From Chitinophagaceae bacterium UBA4407 (GTDB lineage Bacteria > Bacteroidota > Bacteroidia > Chitinophagales > Chitinophagaceae): a DNA stretch of 64,000 nucleotides. Below are positions 33,370-43,232 of the stretch, one piece after another. The position numbers and the translations under genes are program-made. The DNA is taken from assembly GCA_002390845.1 (NCBI GenBank), contig DGQT01000050.1, positions 1 to 64,000 on the forward strand, read 5' to 3'. Below the pieces are notes generated by a model that was given only the letters and a program-made list of their open reading frames with translations, was not told the origin of the DNA and searched no databases. Position 1 is the stretch's first letter; every line of letters begins with the position of its first letter.

Positions 33370-35397
33370 ATGAAAACTAAGGGTGCATTATTTTTTCTTT
33401 ACTGTAGATTATCTTTTGTTGTTTGCTCATGCTTTTTTTTCAATGCAATTCTGGCTCAGAAAAAAGCGATTGACAGTAACCTTAATATTTTGCACAAGCA
33501 CTTACAAGAAGATTCGATTCGTGTAAAGGCATTATCGAATTTATCTGCTTTATATCAAAGTAGCAGCCTTAAAAATGCAGAATATTATTCTGAGGAGGCT
33601 TTAGCCATAGCAAAAAAATTAGACGACGATATTTCAATGTGTATTGCTTTATCGCAACTAGGCAGCGTTTATGCATGGGAACGCAAAACAACAGAATCTC
33701 TGGACACTTACTTCCACTTATTACAGATTGCTGAAAAAATTAATTCGGGGTATTGGCTTGTAAAAGCCCTGTTAGGTATCGGCTATGTTTATGAGCTTGA
33801 AAATGAGTGGGATAAGGCTTTAAGCTATAGTTTAAGGGCTTTGCCTTATGCAGAGAAACTAAACGATCCTTACTCTATTGGTTTTTTGTATGATTATGTT
33901 GGATCTGAATACCTTGGTTTGGGAAATATTCAAAAAGCCGAAGAATTTCTTCGCAAAGCATGTATTATACTCAGGAAAAATGGCAACCTGGATGAATTGG
34001 GTGATTCACAAATAAACCTCGCCAAGGTATTTGCTGCAAAAGGCGAATTTGATTCAGCTAAATTTCATTTTAATGAAGCCGCGTCTTTATTTTCCAGTAT
34101 GGGTGAACCTTATCAGGTAGCAGATACCTACCAGCAGATGGGAGACATGTACGAGCAAAGAGGAATGTATGTTGAGGCCGGAGAATATTACCGGAAAACA
34201 ATTTTAAACCTAAATAAAAATGATGTTGCAGAAGCAGATTATGCCCTTGCTGTTTTAGGATTGGGTGCCGTAGCCTGGGGCGAAAAACGATACGATACTG
34301 CATCAAAAATATTTCACGAAGAATTTATAAAAATCCGGCAGGCAGGTATTATTGAGCCCCAGCTTAAATATCTTAAATACATGACAAAAGCCGATTCTGT
34401 TGCAGGCAATTATAAAGAAGCCCTGGAGCATATGCAGTATTACACATCACTATACGACAGCGTTTTTAATGAAAAAAGGGCAAAAGCCGCACAGCGCATG
34501 CTGGTTGAGTTTGACGTGCAACGTAAAGAAAAAGAAAACGAACAGTTGAAATTGCAAAACAATCTGCAAAAACAACATACAGCCATCTTTGCAGTAACCG
34601 GTATTATACTTCTTATGGCAGGGGCGTTTCTTGCTTTATTGTACAGGCAAAAAAACGCTGCATTAATAGCCGTAAAGGAACTACAGCATTCCACAGAATC
34701 AAAAAATAATGAGCTTGCGATTATTAATGCTGTAAAAGACAAGCTTATATCAATGATAGCGCATGATGTGCGCTCTCCCCTCACATCCCTTCAGAACACA
34801 CTTTATTTAACAAGGGAAAAAATATTGAACGAGCATGAATTCGACAAACTCAGCCTTATGCTCGACAGTGATATCCGCCATCTCATCAGCATGCTTGATA
34901 ACACATTGCTTTGGGCAAGGGAACAAATCCATGCGTTAAAAATAAATAAAGAGGTTTTTAATTTGCATAATATGGCCGAGGATGTATTAGCGCTTTACAA
35001 TCAAACCATACAGGATAAAAAACTTGTTATCAATAACAGCATTCCTGCAGCATTACAAGTAGTAACAGACAAGGAAATAATTCATACGGTAATGCGCAAC
35101 CTGGTTTCTAATGCAATAAAATTTACCGGCTCCGGTAAACAAATCATCATACAAACAGAGCAAGACACAGGCAAAATACTGGTATCAGTAAGCGATGAAG
35201 GATCCGGGATTTCCGACGATATTTTAGAAAAGATTGGTAAAAAAGAATTCATCTCAACAAGGGGCACCAACAACGAAAAAGGTACAGGTTTGGGATTAAT
35301 GTTCAGCCTCGACCTGCTTTCAAAACTGGGAGAAAAGATTTCTATAAAAACCATAGCAGGTCAAGGCACATCTATTACATTTACAGTAAGCACTTAG
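33370..35397 (+). CDS. TPR-containing sensor histidine kinase
   Basis: Membrane sensor kinase of 675 residues. A signal-like N-terminal hydrophobic stretch precedes a periplasmic array of tetratricopeptide repeats (about 40-390; for example AEYYSEEALAIAKKLDDD, ALSYSLRALPYAEKLND, EYYRKTILNLNKNDV). A transmembrane helix (AVTGIILLMAGAFLALLY, about 407-428) and a coiled linker lead to a HisKA domain with His465 in MIAHDVRSPL. The HATPase domain has the N box LVSNAIKFTG, G1 DEGSGISD and G2 GTGLGLMF. No receiver domain and no adjacent response regulator, so its partner is elsewhere. It ends the deoC group, 18 bp after the amidohydrolase. Confidence 0.9.
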   Translation: MKTKGALFFLYCRLSFVVCSCFFFNAILAQKKAIDSNLNILHKHLQEDSIRVKALSNLSALYQSSSLKNAEYYSEEALAIAKKLDDDISMCIALSQLGSVYAWERKTTESLDTYFHLLQIAEKINSGYWLVKALLGIGYVYELENEWDKALSYSLRALPYAEKLNDPYSIGFLYDYVGSEYLGLGNIQKAEEFLRKACIILRKNGNLDELGDSQINLAKVFAAKGEFDSAKFHFNEAASLFSSMGEPYQVADTYQQMGDMYEQRGMYVEAGEYYRKTILNLNKNDVAEADYALAVLGLGAVAWGEKRYDTASKIFHEEFIKIRQAGIIEPQLKYLKYMTKADSVAGNYKEALEHMQYYTSLYDSVFNEKRAKAAQRMLVEFDVQRKEKENEQLKLQNNLQKQHTAIFAVTGIILLMAGAFLALLYRQKNAALIAVKELQHSTESKNNELAIINAVKDKLISMIAHDVRSPLTSLQNTLYLTREKILNEHEFDKLSLMLDSDIRHLISMLDNTLLWAREQIHALKINKEVFNLHNMAEDVLALYNQTIQDKKLVINNSIPAALQVVTDKEIIHTVMRNLVSNAIKFTGSGKQIIIQTEQDTGKILVSVSDEGSGISDDILEKIGKKEFISTRGTNNEKGTGLGLMFSLDLLSKLGEKISIKTIAGQGTSITFTVST

Positions 35398-35486
35398 CTT
35401 TGCCACCATTCTAAAATGCCATCAATTTCTTTTACACTAATTTGCACACTTAAAATATTAAAGGCAAATAATATTATGAATTTATG

Positions 35487-35558
35487 GGCCAGGCTTTAAT
35501 ACCTCTGTGAGGCTTTTCTTGCGTCGCACACTTATACGTTCAAATCAATATTCAGCTA
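35487..35558. repeat. Palindromic element, single A arm (plus)
   Basis: GGGCCAGGCTTTAATACC, GAGGCTTTTC, then the A arm TTGCGTCGCACACTTATAC, then GTTCAAATC. Lies after the histidine kinase and before the MITE-like element. Confidence 0.8.
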
Positions 35559-35628
35559 TTGGGCAGCCCGCAAAAAAACACTGGCATTATAAGCCAGGCA
35601 GAATACAGCAGTTTAATTTGATTTTTAA

Positions 35629-35777
35629 CAAGGAAGCTGTTTAGATTTTATTTACAAAGCTGTGGAGAAAACGGAACGATGCTATTTTTACAACAGATGA
35701 ACGGATTGCGACGCAACGAAGATGCTATGAAAGTAGTTGCCGGTATTCCAGTCATTCATTTTTAAACAGCTTCTTAG
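35629..35777. mobile_element. 149-bp MITE-like element, second copy
   Basis: Ends AAGGAAGCTGTTTAGA and TTTAAACAGCTTCTTAG, inverted repeats of about 14 bp with few mismatches. The interior contains ATTGCGACGCAACGAAG and GCTATGAAAGTAGTTGCCGG. Same length, ends and core as 6866-7014. Both copies lie directly upstream of a housekeeping gene (maeB here, secA there). Confidence 0.7.
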
Positions 35778-35814
35778 TATATACTAACCACTTAACAGCA
35801 TAAAGGCTTAACAT

Positions 35815-38148
35815 ATGCCCAAACAACTACGTGTAGAACAGGCGCTGGAATATCATTCAAGCGGCAGGCCAGGTAAAATTGAAGTAATACCCACCAAAGA
35901 AGCAAAAACACAGCGCGACCTTTCGCTTGCATACAGCCCGGGTGTGGCAGAGCCATGCAAAGAAATATTTAAGAATAAAGACGAAGCTTACAAGTATACA
36001 GCCAAAGGAAATTTAGTTGGGGTAATAACCAACGGTACTGCGGTGCTTGGCCTTGGCGATATTGGCCCCGAAGCCAGCAAACCTGTAATGGAAGGCAAAG
36101 CTGTACTCTTTAAAATATTTGCAGATATTGATGTTTTTGATATTGAAATCAACGAAAAAGACCCGGAGAAATTTGTGCAGATTGTAAAAGCACTGGAGCC
36201 TACTTTTGGCGGTATCAATTTAGAAGATATTAAAGCACCGGAATGTTTTTATATAGAAAGGGCATTGCGCGAACAATGCAATATTCCGGTTATGCACGAT
36301 GATCAGCATGGAACAGCCATCATCAGCAGCGCGGCTTTGCTTAATGCACTGGAACTGCAAAAAAAGAAAATTGATAAAGTAAGGATTGTTGTAAACGGCG
36401 CCGGTGCAGCGGCTATGGCTTGCGCCCAATTGTACGCGGCTTTAGGTGCAAAATATGAGAACTTTATCATGTTCGATAAAGATGGTGTACTCCATATTGA
36501 AAGAACAGACCTGGACGATATTAAAAAGAAATTCGCTGTTGCAAATAGCGATTGGACGTTGGAAAAAGCCATGAAGGATGCAGAGGTATTTCTTGGTTTA
36601 AGTGTGGGTAATGTGGTAACACAGGATATGATCAGGAGTATGGCAAAAAACCCTATTGTTTTTGCTATGGCAAACCCCGATCCCGAGATTACTTATGAAG
36701 ATGCTGTTGCTGTAAGAAAAGATATTATTATGGCCACTGGCCGCAGCGATTATCCCAACCAGGTAAACAATGTACTTGGTTTTCCATATATATTTCGCGG
36801 AGCATTGGATGTACGTGCCCGCCAGATCAACGAACCCATGAAACTCGCCGCCGTAAAGGCTTTGGCTGAACTTGCCAAATCGCCAGTGCCAGATATTGTA
36901 AACATGGCATATAACAAAAAAACAATGGCCTTTGGCCCGGAGTATATCATTCCAAAACCACTCGACCCCCGTTTGCTTGCTGCTATTGCACCGGCTGTAG
37001 CAAAAGCCGCTATTGAAAGTGGTGTGGCACAAAAAACAATTGAAAGCTGGGACAGGTACACGGTAGAATTAAACAAGCGCCTCGGCCTTGATAACCAGGT
37101 AATGCGCATTATTGGCAACAAAGCCCGCCGCGACCCTAAACGAATTGTTTTTGCCGAAGCAGACAACCAGAAAATTTTAAAAGCTGCCAGTATAATTTAT
37201 GATGATGGCATTGCTTACCCCATACTGCTAGGTGAGGAAGAAAAGATCAGAAGAATTGCTGCAGAAAACCATATAGATATTGCCGACCTTCCCATCATTG
37301 ATTCGCGCAGTGCTGCAATGGAAGAAAAGAGAAGCTTTTACGCCGATCTTTTTTTCAAGAAAAGACAACGGCGCGGACTTAATTTATACGACAGTAAAAA
37401 GCTCATGCGGGAACGTAACAACTTCGGCTGTATGATGGTGGAAACCGGTGATGCAGATGCAATGATTTCGGGCCTTACAAAAAATTATGCAGAAACCATT
37501 CGCCCGGCTTTGCAGATCATTGGAATGGAAGAAGGCGTTAAAAAAATTGCGGGTATGTACCTGCTGCTTACAAGAAAAGGCCCGTTGTTTCTTGCAGATA
37601 CAACAGTAAACTTTAACCCAACTGCAGAAGAGCTTGCAGACATTACCATGATGGTGGTAAAAGAAGTACGAAACTTCAATATTCCACCACGTATTGCCAT
37701 GCTTAGTTACAGCAATTTCGGAAGCAGCGATTCGCCCGAAGCAAGGCTTGTTGCCGAAGCTACACGCATTGTAAAACAGCGCAACCCATCGCTTATTATT
37801 GATGGTGAAATACAGGCATGGGTACCTTTTAACAAAGAAATATTAAAAGATAATTATCCTTTCAGCAGCCTGGTAGACCAGGATGTGAACGTAATGATAT
37901 TCCCCAATCTTGCGGCAGGTAACGTTGCCTACAACCTGCTGAAAGAAGTTGGTGGTGCCGATGCCATTGGCCCCATTCTGCTGGGGCTTAAAAAACCGGT
38001 GCATGTATTGCAGTTGGGCAGTACTGTTCGCAGCATTATTAATATGGCTAATATTGCAGTGGTAGATGCGCAGATGAAATGTAAGTTAGATACAGAAGAT
38101 GAGGTGCAACGCTCTGGTTGGTGGAAACGGTTGAAGAAAAAGAAGTGA
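35815..38148 (+). CDS. maeB: NADP-dependent malic enzyme with phosphotransacetylase-like C-terminal domain
   Basis: Decarboxylates malate to pyruvate with NADP+, feeding NADPH and acetyl-CoA supply. The 777-residue length is that of the MaeB fusion type. The first about 430 residues are the malic enzyme domain (SPGVAEPCKEI, TNGTAVLGLGDIGP, HDDQHGTAI, Rossmann motif VVNGAGAAAMACAQL, NPDPEITYED). From about residue 440 follows a phosphate acetyl/butyryl-transferase-like domain (RIVFAEADNQKILKAA, MISGLTKNYAETIRP, NFGSSDSPEARLV) that is usually regulatory in this fusion. It is monocistronic, with a MITE-like element in front of it and a palindromic element behind. Confidence 0.96.
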   Translation: MPKQLRVEQALEYHSSGRPGKIEVIPTKEAKTQRDLSLAYSPGVAEPCKEIFKNKDEAYKYTAKGNLVGVITNGTAVLGLGDIGPEASKPVMEGKAVLFKIFADIDVFDIEINEKDPEKFVQIVKALEPTFGGINLEDIKAPECFYIERALREQCNIPVMHDDQHGTAIISSAALLNALELQKKKIDKVRIVVNGAGAAAMACAQLYAALGAKYENFIMFDKDGVLHIERTDLDDIKKKFAVANSDWTLEKAMKDAEVFLGLSVGNVVTQDMIRSMAKNPIVFAMANPDPEITYEDAVAVRKDIIMATGRSDYPNQVNNVLGFPYIFRGALDVRARQINEPMKLAAVKALAELAKSPVPDIVNMAYNKKTMAFGPEYIIPKPLDPRLLAAIAPAVAKAAIESGVAQKTIESWDRYTVELNKRLGLDNQVMRIIGNKARRDPKRIVFAEADNQKILKAASIIYDDGIAYPILLGEEEKIRRIAAENHIDIADLPIIDSRSAAMEEKRSFYADLFFKKRQRRGLNLYDSKKLMRERNNFGCMMVETGDADAMISGLTKNYAETIRPALQIIGMEEGVKKIAGMYLLLTRKGPLFLADTTVNFNPTAEELADITMMVVKEVRNFNIPPRIAMLSYSNFGSSDSPEARLVAEATRIVKQRNPSLIIDGEIQAWVPFNKEILKDNYPFSSLVDQDVNVMIFPNLAAGNVAYNLLKEVGGADAIGPILLGLKKPVHVLQLGSTVRSIINMANIAVVDAQMKCKLDTEDEVQRSGWWKRLKKKK

Positions 38149-38214
38149 TTTGATGATTTGATAATGCGGTGATTTGGTAATGTGAAGAAGGGGTATGTTG
38201 CGGGCATAAGTTTT

Positions 38215-38332
38215 TCATGGCATCGCCGGTTGTGTCACTCACTTGTACGTTTGGAACAACGGTCGACAGTCGACGGTCAACGGTCGACCGATGATTCTTC
38301 AGTATAAGAGTGCGACGCAAGGAACGATCAGA
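38215..38332. repeat. Full-length palindromic element, B arm - GTCGAC loop - A arm
   Basis: CATGGCATCGCCG, the B arm at 38229-38248, a loop of GGTCGAC/GTCGACGG units, TGATTCTTCAGTATAAGAG and the A arm in reverse at 38311-38320. Reverse-complement counterpart of 1858-1984; the loop has one more GTCGAC-type unit here, so loop length varies by repeat units. Confidence 0.9.
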
Positions 38333-38386
38333 GAAGAACCGCATGCTGGTTCACAAAAAATTATATATACTATAAAAAATTAAATA

Positions 38387-39130
38387 GTGTTATCGTTATT
38401 TCTTAATCACCTCGGAAGATTTTTACTGATGCTCAGAAGCATGTTCACCAAACCGGAGAACATGAAAATGTACTGGAAAGAACTCATGCATCAATGCAGC
38501 GAAATTGGTATTGGATCGTTGCCAATTGTAATTATCATTTCATTGTTTCTGGGTGCGGTAACAACAGTTCAAACTGCTTACCAGTTGGTTAGTCCGCTGG
38601 TGCCGCAGAGCACCATTGCACAGATTGTTCGGGATAGCGTAATACTGGAACTTTCGCCTACAGTTGTATGTATTGTACTGGCAGGTGTTGTGGGCAGCAA
38701 AATTGCAAGTGAACTGGGTAATATGCGCACCACCGAACAGATAGACGCGTTGGAAATTATGGGTATTAATACCCGCAGTTATTTAATAATGCCTAAAATA
38801 CTCGGGGCTTTAATTGTAGTACCTTTTTTGGTAGTAATCTCAGCCGTTCTGGCAATATGGGGTGGCCGTACAGCAGGTGCAATGTCGGGCATTCTTGCTC
38901 CTGAAATTTTTGATAACGGGTTAAGGCAAAACCTGAATGTATTCAACATTACTTTCGCTTTATATAAGGCTTATACCTTTGCGTTTATTATCAGCAGTAT
39001 ACCGGCTTATTATGGTTATCATGTTAAAGGTGGTGCTTTAGAAATTGGCCGTGCCAGTACAACCTCTGTGGTAGTAAGCTGTATTATGATTCTTTTTGCA
39101 GACTATATACTTGCTGCTATATTTCTGTAG
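38387..39130 (+). CDS. MlaE-family ABC transporter permease
   Basis: Inner-membrane permease of 247 residues for lipid transport between the membranes. The GTG at 38387 is used because the family begins with the short LSLFLNHLGRFLLMLRSMF helix; later ATGs would cut it. Five or six hydrophobic helices and the typical EIGIGSLPIVIIISLFLGA, ELSPTVVCIVLAGVVG, LGNMRTTEQIDALEIMGI and YGYHVKGGA motifs are present. In relatives an ATP-binding subunit (MlaF) normally follows directly. Here the next gene is a convergent sulfatase, and an inverted element lies between, so the permease looks orphaned. Confidence 0.92.
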   Translation: MLSLFLNHLGRFLLMLRSMFTKPENMKMYWKELMHQCSEIGIGSLPIVIIISLFLGAVTTVQTAYQLVSPLVPQSTIAQIVRDSVILELSPTVVCIVLAGVVGSKIASELGNMRTTEQIDALEIMGINTRSYLIMPKILGALIVVPFLVVISAVLAIWGGRTAGAMSGILAPEIFDNGLRQNLNVFNITFALYKAYTFAFIISSIPAYYGYHVKGGALEIGRASTTSVVVSCIMILFADYILAAIFL

Positions 39131-39235
39131 GTTGATGATACAACTGATTAAAACTTTTACCGGAATTTATTGAAACTACCCCTGTGCCACATGCAGAAAT
39201 TAGTTACGGCACTGCACCGGAGCAGTTCATTAGAA

Positions 39236-39298
39236 TTGTTGCAGTTGCAGTGTGCGACGCAAAGAACGATGCAATAAGATTCAACTGCCGGTAACATA
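39236..39298. repeat. Palindromic element, single A arm (minus)
   Basis: CAGTTGCAGTGTGCGACGC followed by AAAGAACGATGCAATAAG and CTGCCGG. It lies between convergent mlaE-type and sulfatase genes. Confidence 0.75.
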
Positions 39299-39308
39299 GC
39301 CTTAACTA

Positions 39309-40709
39309 CTAATTGTGCATGGTACTGATGATCTGTTGTAAATATTGCTTTGTTTGCATTTCGGCGGGTGTTAAGGAAGCATCTGATAGTGGATATTTTT
39401 CTTCGATATCGGTTACTACATTGTAGAATTTTCCAGTGATATCATAAAGTTTGTAAGTACTGGTTCCGGCATACCTCACCAGCCGGCTTGTGCCATTGGG
39501 GTTAAGTGCTGGCCGGTAATGCAGGAATACATAATCTCTTGAAGAAGATGTAGCAGTGCCTGTAACAACCTGTGAAAAATCTTTGCCATCAAGTGTTCCA
39601 TAAGTTGTTGGCACGGGGATGCCGGATAAATGAGCCAGCGTGGGCATAAAATCTGTAAGATCTACCAGTTGGTTGGTTGTGGCACCTGCCGGTACAACAC
39701 CCGGGCAGTAGAAAATCAATGGTACATGCGTACCGTAAGTTGTAGTAAACCCTTTTTCGCCTTTAATAGAATATCCATTATACTTTGAAGTAATACTTTT
39801 GGCACTGCCGTTATCGCCTATGTAAATAAATATTGTTTTTCTGTTGTAGTTCGAACCTGTTACTTTAGTTTGTAATACACTTATTTGTTTATCCATGTAT
39901 TTAACCATGCTTGGAAAAAACTTTTTATCACTTTTAGAATAATCGAATGTGGTCCATTCAGCGTCATCCGGTGTAGGGCAGAACATGGAATGGCAGGATG
40001 GGATAGAATAGTAAACAAAAAATGGTTTTGTGCTGTTGCTATCCATGAAGTTGGTAATATATTTTGTAAAAATATCAACCGAGTATTTATTGAGTGTTTG
40101 GGAATCGGGCAGGAACGAACCCTCCTGTAAAATTTTAGGGCTTTTATAGCGGGGGCCTATTTCAGATTCAATCCTTGATTCGTAAGGTTGCCAAATGCTG
40201 TATTTATCAAAGCCAAATGTATGAACTGATGTATCGCCCCCATCTAATTGCCATTTGCCTGCATAACATGTAGCATAACCTGCATCTTTATACATATTGC
40301 CAAGTGTTCTTTGAGTGCGGTCCATGATGCCCCATACCGTATAATTCCTGAAATTATATTTACCCGTTAAAAGCATAAAGCGTGATGGGGAGCAATCCGG
40401 TGCAGCATAGCATTGTGTAAAACGCATACCACCCTTTGCCATTAAATCGATGTTAGGTGTGGTATAAGATTGGCCGCCATTAACTGTGGGCACTTCATAG
40501 CCAATATCATCACCCAATATTAATATAACATTTGGCCGGGTATCTATTGCCGCATTGGATTGCTCAAGAGCCGTAGCTGCATTACCGGATTCTTTTTCAG
40601 TTTGTACTTTACTGCAGCCAGTTAACAGGCAACAAAAAAATATTGCGCTAAGAAAAAGGCTTATTTTTTTTCTGTTTTTTTCCGGTATAAGCCACAATGT
40701 TATGTTCAT
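39309..40709 (-). CDS. Type I sulfatase lipoprotein
   Basis: Sulfatase of 466 residues that removes sulfate from glycans or small esters, after maturation of a cysteine to formylglycine. The core signature CSPSRFMLLTG is present with the modified Cys at 106. The metal-binding DD pair is at residues 67-68 in ILILGDDIG, and the substrate/metal region VYYSIPSCHSMFCP to YIGDNGSAKS follows. A lipobox LLTGC (Cys32) places it as a lipoprotein, probably in the outer membrane or periplasm. It needs an anaerobic-type or FGE maturation enzyme, not seen here. Gene order gives no operon partner. Nearby GH18, GH130-like and Sus genes fit a glycan-degrading lifestyle. Confidence 0.92.
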   Translation of the reverse strand: MNITLWLIPEKNRKKISLFLSAIFFCCLLTGCSKVQTEKESGNAATALEQSNAAIDTRPNVILILGDDIGYEVPTVNGGQSYTTPNIDLMAKGGMRFTQCYAAPDCSPSRFMLLTGKYNFRNYTVWGIMDRTQRTLGNMYKDAGYATCYAGKWQLDGGDTSVHTFGFDKYSIWQPYESRIESEIGPRYKSPKILQEGSFLPDSQTLNKYSVDIFTKYITNFMDSNSTKPFFVYYSIPSCHSMFCPTPDDAEWTTFDYSKSDKKFFPSMVKYMDKQISVLQTKVTGSNYNRKTIFIYIGDNGSAKSITSKYNGYSIKGEKGFTTTYGTHVPLIFYCPGVVPAGATTNQLVDLTDFMPTLAHLSGIPVPTTYGTLDGKDFSQVVTGTATSSSRDYVFLHYRPALNPNGTSRLVRYAGTSTYKLYDITGKFYNVVTDIEEKYPLSDASLTPAEMQTKQYLQQIISTMHN

Positions 40710-40924
40710 ATACAGTTATTTAGCTTTAGAGTTTATCAAGTTGCAGGGTTAAATTTTTCAGGCAAGATACATTTTTTTAGATTTTCAATTTGAGCAAGTG
40801 CTCGTTATGAAAGTAAATTAATCGGGAATTAATAGAGCATTTGTGACTATTACTGCTACCTGAAGGTTTAAACGTAATTACTTTTATTTAAAATGCGGGC
40901 ATCTGCAATTCAAAAAACAGCCGC

Positions 40925-40932
40925 TACCTTTG
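40925..40932 (+). promoter_or_regulatory. -7 box almost at the kdsA start codon
   Basis: TACCTTTG matches the Bacteroidota consensus TAnnTTTG. It ends 4 bp before the kdsA ATG, so transcription would begin at or beside the start codon, suggesting a leaderless or near-leaderless mRNA. No convincing -33 box was seen. Confidence 0.55.
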
Positions 40933-40936
40933 CAGC

Positions 40937-41764
40937 ATGAAACATTTTTTAAAAGACTTATTTGCAGGTCAGTCTTACGATGAAAAAAATTTCTTTCTTA
41001 TTGCCGGCCCCTGTGTTGTTGAAAGCGAAGAACTTATAACAGAAGTAGCAGATAAAGTGTACGCAATTTGTAAAAAACTGGGCATTCCTTATGTGTTTAA
41101 AGCGAGCTATCGTAAAGCAAACCGCACAAGTGCATCGTCATTTACAGGGTTGGGAGACGATACCGGTTTAAGCCTGCTGAAAAAAATTAAAGACACTTAC
41201 CTGTTACCTGTTACCAGCGATATTCATGCACACGATGAGGCTGCAATTGCAGCGCAGTATATTGATATTTTACAGATACCTGCTTTCCTTTGCAGGCAAA
41301 CCGACTTATTAATTGCAGCCGCCGAAACAGGTAAAATTGTAAATGTAAAAAAGGGCCAGTTTCTTAGTGGACCTTCTATGAAATTTGCAGTACAAAAAAT
41401 ACAAAACGCCGGTAACGATAAAATAATGCTCACCGAACGCGGCAATACTTTTGGCTACCAGGACCTGGTGGTTGATTACCGGAACATCCCCTGGATGCAG
41501 GAACATGGCACCCCGGTAATTATGGATTGTACGCATAGCTTACAACAGCCCAACCAAACCAGTGGAGTAACCGGAGGCAATCCGCAATTAATCGGTACAA
41601 TTGCCAAAGCTGCAATTGCAACTGGCGCAGATGGCCTGTTTATAGAAACACATCCGAACCCTGCCGTGGCAAAAAGTGATGGCGCCAATATGCTTCGGTT
41701 AGATCTGTTGGAAGATTTGCTTGTGCAGCTTGTAAAGCTGCGGAAAACTGTAGTCTCACTCTAA
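40937..41764 (+). CDS. kdsA: 3-deoxy-8-phosphooctulonate (KDO 8-P) synthase
   Basis: Condenses phosphoenolpyruvate with arabinose 5-phosphate to form KDO 8-phosphate for lipopolysaccharide. The 275-residue protein has the family motifs IAGPCVVES near residue 23, FKASYRKANRTS, DIHAHDEA, VKKGQFLSGPSMK, LTERGNTFGYQDLVVD and FIETHPNPAVAKSDG. A promoter-like box sits directly upstream of its ATG. Not visibly grouped with other KDO genes. Reading frame and motifs make it very secure. Confidence 0.97.
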   Translation: MKHFLKDLFAGQSYDEKNFFLIAGPCVVESEELITEVADKVYAICKKLGIPYVFKASYRKANRTSASSFTGLGDDTGLSLLKKIKDTYLLPVTSDIHAHDEAAIAAQYIDILQIPAFLCRQTDLLIAAAETGKIVNVKKGQFLSGPSMKFAVQKIQNAGNDKIMLTERGNTFGYQDLVVDYRNIPWMQEHGTPVIMDCTHSLQQPNQTSGVTGGNPQLIGTIAKAAIATGADGLFIETHPNPAVAKSDGANMLRLDLLEDLLVQLVKLRKTVVSL

Positions 41765-41787
41765 CGGTCCTCTTAAATTTCAAATCA

Positions 41788-41860
41788 GTTTTTTTGAGCC
41801 AGGCATAAGAACATGAATTTGACTTTACTTGCGTCGCACACTTGTGCAACAAAACTTTAT
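41788..41860. repeat. Palindromic element, single A arm (plus), AGTAAAG subtype
   Basis: GAGCCAGGCATAAGAACATG, TGACTTTACTTGCGTCGCA, then CACTTGTGCAACAAAACTTT. The ACTTTACTTGCG side marks the subtype also seen at 48072 and 49239. Confidence 0.8.
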
Positions 41861-41907
41861 TGAACAACTAATGCAGCTTCCTGCAAAGTGCATGCATTGT
41901 AGTAGTG

Positions 41908-43098
41908 CTATAACTGCAATTTCAATTTTATTTTGTTGAGTATAATTACAACACCCATAACAGCAACAGCATAGAACGCAGACCATAACATTCCCGGTAC
42001 ACCGTAACTCAAACTATCAGGGAATAAAGAGATACCCAGCAAAGCTGTGAGATAGTAAATAATATCCGGAATTATGTAAGTAAGTAAAGGATTGGATGCG
42101 GCAGGCTTAAAGAATACAGTCCATTTTTGAACTTTTTCCTTGTCAACAAACCAGTACAAAAATGAAAATATGAACGTACAGAATGCTGCACTGTAAAGGC
42201 ACCATGTTGGTGTTGCGTGTATTTTAGAGATTTTAAAATATGGTCGTAAAAAATATCCTGCAACAAACAGCAATGCTGCAAAAACAAAGGCCTGTATAAA
42301 TCTTTTCTCTGCGGTTACAGTTTTGCCTTCGTCGAAAAACAGCAGCGATACTACAATGCCGCATAACACAATGGAAGTGTGTGCAGCATTGCCCGCTTGG
42401 CTGCTGATCCAATGCCAGCCAGAATCCTGTATAGAAGACATTTTGCCAAGTGCATATATTGCTGTACATGCTGCAATCACTAACATGAGCAGGTATTTAT
42501 TGCCTTTACATAATTGATAAAAAATACAGGAATACAGGTATGCCCATCCGATAAGGCCTAAGATGCCCCACCATTGTGGTGTAATCGATTCCCCGTTTGT
42601 TCCTTTATAAATATATGCGAGTGCTGCCAATACAATAAAACCAGTTACTCTTAAAATCAACACTAAATTCTTACTGGCTTTGTAATACACTTTCCATATT
42701 ATGATAACTGCTGTAAAAAACAACAGCGCCCACAAATTAATTGATATGCCCATTGCAGTTTCATTATAACCATCTTCTGCGTTTACAATGAAAAAGCCAA
42801 GCACAAGCAGGCCCAGTGTACGGAAAAATATGTGCTGTTGTAATTGAATTAAGCTGTCGCCCTTTGCCAGCCTGCTGTTGATTGCAAAGGGAATTGACAT
42901 ACCCACAATAAACAAGAATGCAGGAAACACCATGTCAACAAACGTCATGGCATCTGCATCGGCTGGCATGTGTTTCATCCATTGAGGAATGTCACGCATG
43001 CCTGCAAGCTCATTTACAAAGATCATTACAAGGATGGTAATGCCACGAAAAGCATCTATTGATAAAATACGTTCGTTGCTTAATTGATTGTAGCGCAT
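41908..43098 (-). CDS. Acyltransferase-like multi-span membrane protein (DUF5009/HGSNAT group)
   Basis: Inner-membrane protein of 396 residues with about ten to twelve hydrophobic segments. The opening RILSIDAFRGITILVMIFVN is the hallmark of the family that contains DUF5009 proteins and the heparan-alpha-glucosaminide N-acetyltransferase fold. TFVDMVFPAFLFIVGMSIPF and TPTWCLYSAAFCTFIFSFL also fit. Relatives acetylate sugars of surface or internal glycans with acetyl-CoA; the acceptor here is unknown. It stands alone between two palindromic elements, close to sulfatase and chitinase genes. Confidence 0.85.
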   Translation of the reverse strand: MRYNQLSNERILSIDAFRGITILVMIFVNELAGMRDIPQWMKHMPADADAMTFVDMVFPAFLFIVGMSIPFAINSRLAKGDSLIQLQQHIFFRTLGLLVLGFFIVNAEDGYNETAMGISINLWALLFFTAVIIIWKVYYKASKNLVLILRVTGFIVLAALAYIYKGTNGESITPQWWGILGLIGWAYLYSCIFYQLCKGNKYLLMLVIAACTAIYALGKMSSIQDSGWHWISSQAGNAAHTSIVLCGIVVSLLFFDEGKTVTAEKRFIQAFVFAALLFVAGYFLRPYFKISKIHATPTWCLYSAAFCTFIFSFLYWFVDKEKVQKWTVFFKPAASNPLLTYIIPDIIYYLTALLGISLFPDSLSYGVPGMLWSAFYAVAVMGVVIILNKIKLKLQL

Positions 43099-43232
43099 GA
43101 TTTACAGATTGGGTTTAAACCGAACATTTGTGTAAAGTAATTTATTCTTTGCGTAAATTGTTCGTGTATTTATTCTTTATGCATGATTGTTCTTTGCAGG
43201 AATACAACAAGCTGCACAATGCTGAGTAATGG

